Part shown: positions 1 through 8,961 of the stretch, piece after piece
How the letters are laid out: the number at the start of each line of letters is the position of its first letter
Position numbering within the stretch: position 1 is the stretch's first letter
NCBI GenBank assembly: GCA_030835135.1
Contig: JAUQWO010000031.1
Coordinates: 1 to 47,771 of the forward strand
Origin: Bacteroidota bacterium
Lineage (GTDB): Bacteria; Bacteroidota; Ignavibacteria; UBA10030; UBA6906
Length of the DNA stretch: 47,771 nucleotides
Reading direction: 5' to 3'
Notes under the pieces: model-generated
Told to the model about the DNA's origin: nothing
Databases searched by the model: none
Seen by the model: the letters and a program-made list of their open reading frames with translations, nothing else
Translations under genes and position numbers: made by a program

Positions 1-503
1 GCACGCGTCTCTTCCACGAGAGTGCGGATGTCCGTGCTCCGCGCACCACCGGTAGCGAAGACCACCCGGTCAGCTACGGCCATGGGCGCAATGCGGTTCA
101 ACGAGCCGTCCACGAGGAGATCGGCAATGCCCAATGAGAGCATCCTGTGGGCCACGGCGGCGAGATCCGCGGTCTTATTGGGGCCCGCAACGACGGCGAG
201 TCCGCCCTTCTCCACGTGGCAAATGACCACCTGACCGAGCGCGGTCTGAAGGCCGGTAGCATCGATGACGCGGAGGCGGGCGGTGGACGCGGCGAGGCAA
301 CGCTCGGACGTGGTGACGAGCATGCCTGGATGAACCGTGATACGGGGTTTGGGGAGAAGCGTCACGTTGTCTCGCTCTTCCCCGTCATACCCGATGCCCG
401 TCACGCCGGGAAGTCGACCACGCCGGTACGCTTCATCGATCAGCGCACACAGCGTCGTCGTCTTACCCGTATTCTTGGCCGTTCCCGCGACGCCGATGAT
501 CAT
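1..503 (-). CDS. P-loop NTPase, KamB-like (aminomutase reactivase candidate), 3' end missing
   Basis: Open from the ATG at 503 to the window edge, so only about 167 N-terminal residues are visible. The protein starts MIIGVAGTAKNTGKTTT, a Walker A loop of the GxxxxGKT type at residues 4-17, followed by a conserved-looking GYDGEERDNVT stretch near residue 40. The start lies 2 nt after the stop of the mutase gene, so the two are translationally coupled. From memory, lysine 5,6-aminomutase operons carry accessory reactivase genes (KamB, KamC), and the P-loop with the GYDGE segment fits KamB best. Inferred role: nucleotide-driven release of damaged cobalamin from the mutase. The family name is a memory-based call; the P-loop and linkage are directly seen. 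Other P-loop ligase or transport families cannot be excluded without the C-terminus. Confidence 0.68.
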   Translation of the reverse strand, partial: MIIGVAGTAKNTGKTTTLCALIDEAYRRGRLPGVTGIGYDGEERDNVTLLPKPRITVHPGMLVTTSERCLAASTARLRVIDATGLQTALGQVVICHVEKGGLAVVAGPNKTADLAAVAHRMLSLGIADLLVDGSLNRIAPMAVADRVVFATGGARSTDIRTLVEETR

Positions 504-505
504 GC

Positions 506-2308
506 CTACGCCACCGTACCCTTGCCGAACGTGCCGGGATAGGCACCATCTTCCCGGTCGCCGAGCACGCCTTCCGCGATCGCGGTCGGGAGGTCCGGGG
601 CCATGCGCACCCGGTCGAGGACATCTGCGATCTTCCTCTGCATGTCGGCCGTCATTGCATCGACGGCGGCAGTCGGCGCTACGGAAGCTGTGCCCATGAA
701 CCGCGCCGACTCATGGAGCCCTTGCAGACTGTCGATGCGGGATGCCATACAGATCGGGCCGCGTGAGTACGCTTCGTCCGTGGAGGCGATCGTCATGGCG
801 TCCACCTTCAGCGCAGTGCCAAGGGCGGCATGGAACGAGGACGCGGTCGCGGATTGCACCCGGTCTTCGGTCTGCGTCATGAAGGCGATCGGTTCACCCG
901 GCCAGATCGGACAATCCACGATCGAACGCAACGCAAGGATCTTCGCCGCGTTGTAATCGACGAACGTCTGCTCCATCAGCCGGTTGATGACGATGTGCGG
1001 GCCGTAGCAGAAGAGTGGCTTCAGGATCGCGCGTGCGCCAAGCCGCGTCCCGAGGTGGACGTTGATGAGGAGTCCCGCGAGCGTCTTCCACGCCGGCACG
1101 CCGCTGAGCTCGTCGTTCCCGGGGATGTCAAACGGCATCGTGAACTGCGCCGCGAGACGGATCGCTTCGACGCCGTCCACGGCGAGTCGTGCCGGATCTG
1201 TGCCCGCGCCGAGCGAACCGTAGACCAGATCGATCTTGGTCATGTCGGCTCCGGCATGGCCGGCGAGCAACACGGTCTCGGGCGTATTCAGCCCGCGGTG
1301 GGCGCGGACCGTCAGGAGCGTCGATGGTTCCAGCAGTTCCCGGACCAACCGGATGTTCTCACCGGAGGTCACGGTGCCATCGTTCTGGTGGGTCAGCGTC
1401 CCTTCCAGCAGGCCTTCGTAGCGGGCCTCCCATGAGGGGTTGATCAGCAGGAACCCATCCACACCCCAGCGTTCGCAGACCTTGGCATGCATGATGTCCA
1501 TGACCGGACAGCCAGAACCGAGGAACTTGAAGAACAGGGGGCGGTCCCCCGCATGGCGGAGCGACACCGGCCGGTGCTGATGGCGCCCGGCGAGCATCTC
1601 CTTCAGCCGCGACAATTCTTCGCCCGACACAACGCGCACGCCCTTCGGCATGAGTCCATTGCGGAAGGCGTCGGCGATGACGGGATCGGAGATCGCAAGG
1701 TAGCGGTCCAGGAGTGCCGCGCGGCGTGACGGGTCCCTCTCCTCGAATATGCCGGCACGCAGCTGCGCGCGGCGGGTCCCCGGTGTGCTCTTTCCTTCGG
1801 TCCACCGCAGCAGCTTGTCCACGATCTCATCCAGGGCGGCAGCGATCCGGGCATCGTGCACCCTGTATGAATACCCTGCCGTGATGTCCGGCTTCGGTTT
1901 CACCACTGCGGAAGCGCCGCTTGAGGCGGGGAGCCCTTCCAGGTACGCGACCACGTCCTCGATGCGCGCGTGCTCATCGAACCCGCGGTCGAAGCCCAGC
2001 TCCGCGGCCAGTTCCGCCGTGATCGCCTTCCCGCCGAGTGTCACACGGGAACGTGACCGCACCCCAGCCGCGTCGAGAAGGTCGACGAAGCGTCCGAGCA
2101 ATTCGGCAACCCCGTAGCCCAGGGTCCGGCTGACGAGGATCTCGTCGTACGAACCCTGCGCGGCACGCTGCACAACGTCTTCCAGCGGGAGGTCCGGGGA
2201 GAGGAGTTCGGTATCGAACCCCCGTTCCGCGAGAGCGTTCCGGATGATCTTGATCCCGACATCATGCACGGGATCGAGGGGGACGCAGAGGATGCGTTTC
2301 TTCTTCAC
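506..2308 (-). CDS. B12-dependent aminomutase-like protein: KamE-type Rossmann domain fused ahead of KamD-type barrel
   Basis: 600 residues. Residues 1-128 look like the cobalamin-binding domain of the lysine 5,6-aminomutase beta subunit (KamE): a DPVHDVG loop at 12-18 with His15 as the probable cobalt ligand, ILVSRT at 57-62, LGGK at 91-94 and ELGFDRGF at 103-110. From about 150 to 600 it resembles KamD, the barrel subunit (a TSGENIRLVREL segment, LNTPET, and a C-terminal SRGPICMASR region). The known ornithine aminomutase OraE is also a fusion but has the barrel first, so the order here is reversed. The lysine that holds PLP in KamE, 11 residues after the cobalt His, is Leu26 here; Lys20 is the nearest lysine. 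The start is GTG with GGGAGG upstream, overlapping the previous gene as GTGA. Substrate unknown; beta-lysine, D-lysine, D-ornithine or a related diamino acid are candidates. Confidence 0.8.
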   Translation of the reverse strand: MKKKRILCVPLDPVHDVGIKIIRNALAERGFDTELLSPDLPLEDVVQRAAQGSYDEILVSRTLGYGVAELLGRFVDLLDAAGVRSRSRVTLGGKAITAELAAELGFDRGFDEHARIEDVVAYLEGLPASSGASAVVKPKPDITAGYSYRVHDARIAAALDEIVDKLLRWTEGKSTPGTRRAQLRAGIFEERDPSRRAALLDRYLAISDPVIADAFRNGLMPKGVRVVSGEELSRLKEMLAGRHQHRPVSLRHAGDRPLFFKFLGSGCPVMDIMHAKVCERWGVDGFLLINPSWEARYEGLLEGTLTHQNDGTVTSGENIRLVRELLEPSTLLTVRAHRGLNTPETVLLAGHAGADMTKIDLVYGSLGAGTDPARLAVDGVEAIRLAAQFTMPFDIPGNDELSGVPAWKTLAGLLINVHLGTRLGARAILKPLFCYGPHIVINRLMEQTFVDYNAAKILALRSIVDCPIWPGEPIAFMTQTEDRVQSATASSFHAALGTALKVDAMTIASTDEAYSRGPICMASRIDSLQGLHESARFMGTASVAPTAAVDAMTADMQRKIADVLDRVRMAPDLPTAIAEGVLGDREDGAYPGTFGKGTVA

Positions 2309-2550
2309 TGCGGTCCTCCCTTCTCCGCGGCCGGCACGAGCCAGCGGTACGGATCGCCAGGCTTGTGCACATATTTGCGGAGCCGTACCCGCACGCCGTA
2401 GCCGTCGAACTCGCAGTACATCACATCCACCTGTCCGAGCCCGAGTTCCAGCCCCAGCCTGATCGCGAGATCCTTCCCCTCCTGCTCACTGCCGCACAGG
2501 AGATAGGTCTCGATATCGAGGCCGTCCATCACTGCATCGAGTGCTTGCAT
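2305..2550 (-). CDS. Small protein resembling the N-terminal domain of KamE
   Basis: 81 residues, ATG start. Residues 20-60 (EGKDLAIRLGLELGLGQVDV and the following alternating hydrophobic stretch) resemble the region of KamE that precedes its Rossmann domain and forms the subunit interface. Here this domain is encoded separately from the B12 domain, which begins in the next, overlapping gene (GTGA). The protein probably forms a complex with the mutase, replacing the covalently linked segment of the standard beta subunit. A strong 11-bp hairpin sits just upstream of its start and its own ribosome binding site is weak. The resemblance is short and read by eye, so the homology is tentative; the operon position is firm. 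Confidence 0.6.
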   Translation of the reverse strand: MQALDAVMDGLDIETYLLCGSEQEGKDLAIRLGLELGLGQVDVMYCEFDGYGVRVRLRKYVHKPGDPYRWLVPAAEKGGPQ

Positions 2551-2562
2551 GGCTGCTCATCA

Positions 2563-2588
2563 GCGGGGCGGCCCGCAGGCCGCCCCGC
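2563..2588 (-). other. Intercistronic hairpin in the aminomutase operon
   Basis: GCGGGGCGGCC at 2563-2573 pairs perfectly with GGCCGCCCCGC at 2578-2588 (11 bp, 4-nt loop). It lies between the PLP enzyme stop and the KamE-like start, 12 nt before that start codon. No U-tract follows on the minus strand, so it is not a standard terminator. It could limit translation or stabilise the upstream mRNA part. Confidence 0.6.
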
Positions 2589-2598
2589 CGGTGTCCTG

Positions 2599-4065
2599 TT
2601 ATTCGAAGATACCTGCTTCGTTGCAGACGATCTCGATCAGCATTACGAGTCCGCGGATGATCATGCGGGCCCGTTCCGGGATCACCTGGCCGTGCTCGTC
2701 GGTCGTACCGAGGCCCGGGGAAATGAAGAAGTTTGCGTCGTACGCGATTGTCGGGATGATGCCCATCTGCGACATGCCATCCTGGAACAGATGCGAACCG
2801 GAGTACATGTCCTCGATCGAGAAGATCGGGATGCCCAGCTTGCCGTCCTTCCAGCTGTCTTCGTAGTTGATCTCGACCGTGCCGGAGTTGTAGCTCTTCG
2901 CGAACTGGAAATCGCCCCGGATGCGGCTATCGATGCGGCTGAACTCGTCTACCACGATGGCATACAGATCGTCGACGGGCTTCTTCATCAGTTCCGGCTT
3001 GTCGCGGAGGACCTTCAGCGCCGCCACCTGCCCGGAGAGACCTTCCTTGCCCGGATCCTGACCGACGTACGCAGCCTTGCCGTACGACGAGGTCGTGCCA
3101 TAGCGGGCGCCATGGTACCCGAGTCCGCGGCGGACCGCGACCATGACGTCCTCACGGCCGATGATGAGCGCGCTGGTCGGTGATCCCGTGGCCTTGTCCA
3201 TGCTGAAGATCATGCAGTCCGCACCGACCTTCTTGATGCTCGTGCCGATGAACGGCATGCCCCACGCATTGTCGATGATATACGGGACGTCGTAGGAGCG
3301 CGCGATCTCGGCGATGCCCTTCTGGATGAGTGGTGTGCCCTCGGCATCCTTCGCACTGTAGCCGTAGCCCGGCGTGTCGTACCCCAGCGATGCGAAGCCT
3401 CCCAACAGGACCTCGTGCTGCTTTGCGGCGGTCCGCAGTGCGGCGATCGCACCCTTGGCATCCGTGTTCTTCATGAGCGGTACCGGGTGGTAATTGATAC
3501 CGTGCACGGGGTACGCGGCACCGGGGAGCGGGACATACACGACATCCAGGTTGTTCTGGCGTTTGCCGGAGAAGCCGAGTTCGCCGGCGGTGCTGCCGCG
3601 TTCGGCGAGGATGTCCTTGTACTTCGGCGGATACGGACGGCCGTAGCCACCCTGGTGGTGGATGTGGCGCTCGTAGGGAGCGATGTAGCGCGTGCGGTAG
3701 TTGTCGCCACGGCCGGTGATCGGCGGCGTCACGAGCGTATCGAAGCAGGTCCAGAGGCCGCCTTCACAGGTGTTCACCGGGGCTGCATCATAACCGTCGC
3801 CATACACGTCCTTCACGATCTCACGGATCTGGTCCACGTACACCGTAAGGGGGACGACCTTCCGTGATTCGACCGCCATCACCTTCTCGATGTCCTCGCG
3901 GAGCGGCGACGGGCAGCCGGAGATCGCTCCGGTGAGTCCGATGGCGCCCTTGAGCTCGGCGGGCATGTTCAGGGACTCTGCGGCCTTCTTCGCGGCGGCA
4001 TAGATCTTCGGAGTGTTCACCTGGAGACGCTTATACATCTGGAACTTATACGCTGGCTTTGCCAT
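2599..4065 (-). CDS. Fold-type-I PLP-dependent enzyme, SepSecS/SelA-like, unknown reaction
   Basis: 488 residues, ATG preceded by AAAGGA at good spacing. Residues 261-270 read PYIIDNAWGM, giving the aspartate (D265) that pairs with the PLP ring nitrogen, and SMDKATG at 288-294 gives the Schiff-base lysine K291. The pair NA(W/Y)G followed by a serine-x-aspartate-lysine motif recalls O-phosphoseryl-tRNA:selenocysteinyl-tRNA synthase and related enzymes. The N-terminus holds CPSPLREDIE near 51 and a Cys/Gly/Trp-rich TCEGGLWTC segment near 100. No tRNA-binding extension or selenium gene is nearby, so the role is more likely catabolic: cleavage or transamination of the product made by the mutase and dehydrogenase. 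It is not the OrtB type (a threonine-synthase-like fold). Substrate unknown. Confidence 0.72.
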   Translation of the reverse strand: MAKPAYKFQMYKRLQVNTPKIYAAAKKAAESLNMPAELKGAIGLTGAISGCPSPLREDIEKVMAVESRKVVPLTVYVDQIREIVKDVYGDGYDAAPVNTCEGGLWTCFDTLVTPPITGRGDNYRTRYIAPYERHIHHQGGYGRPYPPKYKDILAERGSTAGELGFSGKRQNNLDVVYVPLPGAAYPVHGINYHPVPLMKNTDAKGAIAALRTAAKQHEVLLGGFASLGYDTPGYGYSAKDAEGTPLIQKGIAEIARSYDVPYIIDNAWGMPFIGTSIKKVGADCMIFSMDKATGSPTSALIIGREDVMVAVRRGLGYHGARYGTTSSYGKAAYVGQDPGKEGLSGQVAALKVLRDKPELMKKPVDDLYAIVVDEFSRIDSRIRGDFQFAKSYNSGTVEINYEDSWKDGKLGIPIFSIEDMYSGSHLFQDGMSQMGIIPTIAYDANFFISPGLGTTDEHGQVIPERARMIIRGLVMLIEIVCNEAGIFE

Positions 4066-4079
4066 GGGGCATGTCCTTT

Positions 4080-4526
4080 CTAAGGTTGAAGTGATGAAAA
4101 ACCGGGGATGGCGACGGGGTCGCCGGGACGGAGACCCAGTTCGTCGCCCGGAACGCGTTTCTCCACGCGGAGAATGGTATTCTGGTGATTCGGCACGTGC
4201 GTATCGTCGAACCCGACGATCGTGCCGACCTCTGCATCATTGATGAGTACCCTGTCCCCCGCCAGCAGCACGCCGCCGTCGAGCAGCTCCACGAACGCGA
4301 TGTACGCGATCCGCTGCACGCTGGCCCCCGGCCCGGCATCCTGTTCATCGGTACCGATGAGTTCGATGATGCTCCCTGCCGGGAATGCACGGGAGATCGG
4401 TGCGATGAGCGAGAGACTGCGGTTCTCGAGCATGCCGCGCAGGACCACGACCACCCGCCCCCGCATCGGGGTCTTTCCCGCGAAGAAGGATCGATTGGTC
4501 AGCTTCTGGGTGTACGGATCGGCCAT
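4080..4526 (-). CDS. Conserved-looking 148-residue protein of unknown function in the aminomutase operon
   Basis: 148 residues, lying 7 nt after the dehydrogenase stop and 14 nt before the PLP enzyme start, so almost certainly co-expressed with both. It has no signal peptide or membrane segment. The sequence is rich in beta-strand patterns with a GDRVLINDAEVGTIVGFD stretch near 100 and a HVPNHQN motif near 116 that could bind metal or substrate. Its position between dehydrogenase and PLP enzyme mirrors small OrtA in ornithine pathway operons, but I see no convincing sequence match to OrtA. It may be a small subunit of the PLP enzyme. No function is claimed. Confidence 0.7.
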   Translation of the reverse strand: MADPYTQKLTNRSFFAGKTPMRGRVVVVLRGMLENRSLSLIAPISRAFPAGSIIELIGTDEQDAGPGASVQRIAYIAFVELLDGGVLLAGDRVLINDAEVGTIVGFDDTHVPNHQNTILRVEKRVPGDELGLRPGDPVAIPGFSSLQP

Positions 4527-4533
4527 GGGGTCC

Positions 4534-5457
4534 TCAGACGAAGCGCGTCACGAAACTATCCACATCGCCGTATAGAAAGTCCACCACCGGCAGTTCGATC
4601 ATCGTATAGCACCCCGGCTGTTGCCGCATGGCGGCGCGGGCGGCGGAGACCATCACCTGCGCGGTGAGGGCCGGGTTGTTCACCTTGAGCTGAAAGCGCA
4701 TCGACTGGTTGTGCGTCACGCCCGAGACGCCGTTGCGTTCCAGGAGCACGCCGTGACCGGTGTCCATGAGCGAGGCGACATCCTCGACCTCATAGACATA
4801 GGTGCGGTCCTTCACGAAGTACGGATCGGCTTTGATGCGCTGCTCGACCTCCTCGAACTTCGCGCCCGGTTGCAGCTGCACGTAGACCATGCGACGGTGG
4901 ATGCCCATGCCGGCGGGAACGGTGATCGAAATGGCGTCCTTCACGCCGGCGATGGCGCGGACCGCGACCGAATGTCCCATCGACATGCCCGGACCGTAGT
5001 TCGTGTAGGTGATGCCGCGCGGTGCCATGGCCTGAAACCATCCGCGCATGACGGAGTCGATGCCCGGGTCCCAGCCCGCGGAGAGGATCGACACGGTGTT
5101 GTGCTCTGTGGCGATCGCGCCGAGTTCTTTCCGCACGGCGGGAATATCGTGATGGATGTCGAAGCTGTCGACCGTGCGGATGCCGTAACGGAGGATCTTG
5201 CTTGCGGTTTCGCGGACGACGCGGGATGGGCAGGAGAGGATGGCGACGTCGATCGACTGGAGTTCCCGCACATCGGAGACGATACGCACGGAGCGCAGGG
5301 CCATGGGGTCGCGTTCCGAATACGGGCAGTCTTTCGAGACCACTTCCGCCACTTCCACGATCCCGACCAGTTCCATATCGGGTTCGACGAGGATGGATTC
5401 CACTGCACAGCGTCCGACATTGCCATAACCGAGGACGGCGACGCGTGTCTTGTTCAT
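4534..5457 (-). CDS. Diaminopimelate-dehydrogenase-like NAD(P)-dependent amine dehydrogenase
   Basis: 307 residues. The ATG at 5457 overlaps the regulator stop (ATGA) and has GGAG 7 nt upstream. A Rossmann GYGNVG motif lies at 10-15. SAGWDPG near 148 and GPGMSMGHS near 175 match the active-site blocks of meso-diaminopimelate dehydrogenase (Ddh), and the distal GHGVLLER and NPALTA segments also align. Compared with the Corynebacterium enzyme as I remember it, about 17 residues are missing after the TVP segment, where the substrate lid and an arginine lie. That suggests a different substrate. In this operon it probably oxidises the amine newly placed by the aminomutase, the job done by 2,4-diaminopentanoate or 3,5-diaminohexanoate dehydrogenase in the known pathways. 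A role in lysine synthesis is less likely given the neighbours. Confidence 0.8.
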   Translation of the reverse strand: MNKTRVAVLGYGNVGRCAVESILVEPDMELVGIVEVAEVVSKDCPYSERDPMALRSVRIVSDVRELQSIDVAILSCPSRVVRETASKILRYGIRTVDSFDIHHDIPAVRKELGAIATEHNTVSILSAGWDPGIDSVMRGWFQAMAPRGITYTNYGPGMSMGHSVAVRAIAGVKDAISITVPAGMGIHRRMVYVQLQPGAKFEEVEQRIKADPYFVKDRTYVYEVEDVASLMDTGHGVLLERNGVSGVTHNQSMRFQLKVNNPALTAQVMVSAARAAMRQQPGCYTMIELPVVDFLYGDVDSFVTRFV

Positions 5458-6194
5458 CGGGTGCTCCGTTGACGTTCCTGGGGTTGATGTCCGCCCGCCT
5501 GGGAGTCGATGTAGGCGCACAGGGCCTTCCCGGCCGCATCGCCATGGGCACGGACGAGGCGCTCGACGAGCGCGGCATCGCGTTTGGCGAGCGCGGCGAG
5601 GATCCGCTCGTGTTCCTTCATCGATGGTGTCAGGTGGGACAGCACGGACAGGTAGATGTAGTTGTAGCGGAGGGCCTGGGCGCGGAGTGAGCGGACATAG
5701 CCGGCAAGTTTCTCGTTGCCCGAGGCATCGCTGAGTGTCTGGTGGAACTCTGCGTTGAGCTGCAGAAGTGTGCGGACGTCCTTGGTGCGCGCGCCGGCGA
5801 TGCGGCACATGCGCTCGTGCAGATCATGCAGCGCCTCCATCGTCGCCGGCAGCAGATGTGCACACGCCAGCCGGGCAGCATAGGCCTCGAGCACGCCCTT
5901 CACCTGGTACGTCTCGGCGGCATCCGCATGAGAGAGCACGCTCACGACGGCCCCGCGGCGCGGGGTGACGCGGACGAACCCTTCGGAGTCGAGCTGGAGC
6001 AGCGCTTCGCGCAGCGGGGTGCGGCTCACGCCGAGCCGCGTGGCGAGGTCAGGTTCCACGAGCCGGTCGCCCGGGGTCAGGCCGCCGTCAATGATGAGTG
6101 TGCGGATCCGGTCGGCGATCCGGTCGCGCAGCGTCCGGACCTCCTCCCGGTCGAATGCCAGCCCTTCGGGCCGGCCCGCCTCCTCCTGCCGCAT
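5454..6194 (-). CDS. GntR-family regulator, FCD (FadR-like) subfamily
   Basis: 246 residues from the ATG at 6194, which has GGAGGAGG directly upstream; longer in-frame starts would read through the operator. A winged helix-turn-helix covers about 15-85 (LGVSRTPLREALLQLDSEGF is the recognition part). The C-terminal all-helical FCD domain shows spaced histidines in EFHQTL, KEHERIL and AHGDAAG, the pattern of metal-binding FCD domains that sense carboxylic acids. It is the first gene of the aminomutase operon and is coupled to the dehydrogenase by ATGA. A perfect inverted repeat upstream is the likely autoregulatory site. The ligand is probably a substrate or intermediate of the pathway (inference). 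Confidence 0.9.
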   Translation of the reverse strand: MRQEEAGRPEGLAFDREEVRTLRDRIADRIRTLIIDGGLTPGDRLVEPDLATRLGVSRTPLREALLQLDSEGFVRVTPRRGAVVSVLSHADAAETYQVKGVLEAYAARLACAHLLPATMEALHDLHERMCRIAGARTKDVRTLLQLNAEFHQTLSDASGNEKLAGYVRSLRAQALRYNYIYLSVLSHLTPSMKEHERILAALAKRDAALVERLVRAHGDAAGKALCAYIDSQAGGHQPQERQRSTR

Positions 6195-6208
6195 ACCTCC
6201 TCCAATCT

Positions 6209-6235
6209 GCATATTGTATACAATATACAATATGC
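6209..6235 (-). promoter_or_regulatory. GntR operator, 12-bp perfect inverted repeat
   Basis: GCATATTGTATA at 6209-6220 and TATACAATATGC at 6224-6235 are exact inverted repeats around a 3-nt centre, and include the TTGTATACAA core typical of GntR/FCD operators. The site lies 15 bp upstream of the regulator start and covers the predicted transcription start of the minus-strand operon. It is AT-rich against a GC-rich background. Probable autorepression site. Confidence 0.8.
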
Positions 6236-6236
6236 A

Positions 6237-6265
6237 AATATCGGGAACGGGCACCAGAAAGTCAA
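6237..6265 (-). promoter_or_regulatory. Predicted sigma-70-like promoter of the GntR-aminomutase operon
   Basis: On the minus strand TTGACT (6265-6260), a 17-nt spacer and GATATT (6242-6237). Expected start near 6230 falls inside the operator, consistent with repression. The -35 shares a 9-bp inverted repeat (6257-6279) with the -35 of the divergent met promoter. Confidence 0.55.
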
Positions 6266-6270
6266 GGGCA

Positions 6271-6299
6271 TTGACTTTCACCCCCCTGTTTCGTATGGT
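6271..6299 (+). promoter_or_regulatory. Predicted sigma-70-like promoter of the met operon
   Basis: TTGACT (6271-6276), a 17-nt spacer and TATGGT (6294-6299). The predicted start near 6306 lies about 13 nt before the first paired base of the SAM riboswitch, a normal arrangement for riboswitch leaders. Confidence 0.65.
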
Positions 6300-6318
6300 A
6301 CGTCACGGTCAGGACATA

Positions 6319-8957
<2,639 letters not shown>

Positions 8958-8961
<4 letters not shown>

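Noticed and set aside
2599-4065. OrtB (2-amino-4-ketopentanoate thiolase) for the PLP enzyme
   Set aside because: OrtB belongs to a different PLP fold; the motifs here are of fold type I.
4534-5457. Lysine-biosynthetic meso-DAP dehydrogenase
   Set aside because: Neighbours are catabolic and the substrate lid is shortened; kept only as an alternative.
6195-6281. Longer start for the GntR regulator
   Set aside because: It would translate the operator and promoter; the ATG at 6194 has a strong ribosome site.
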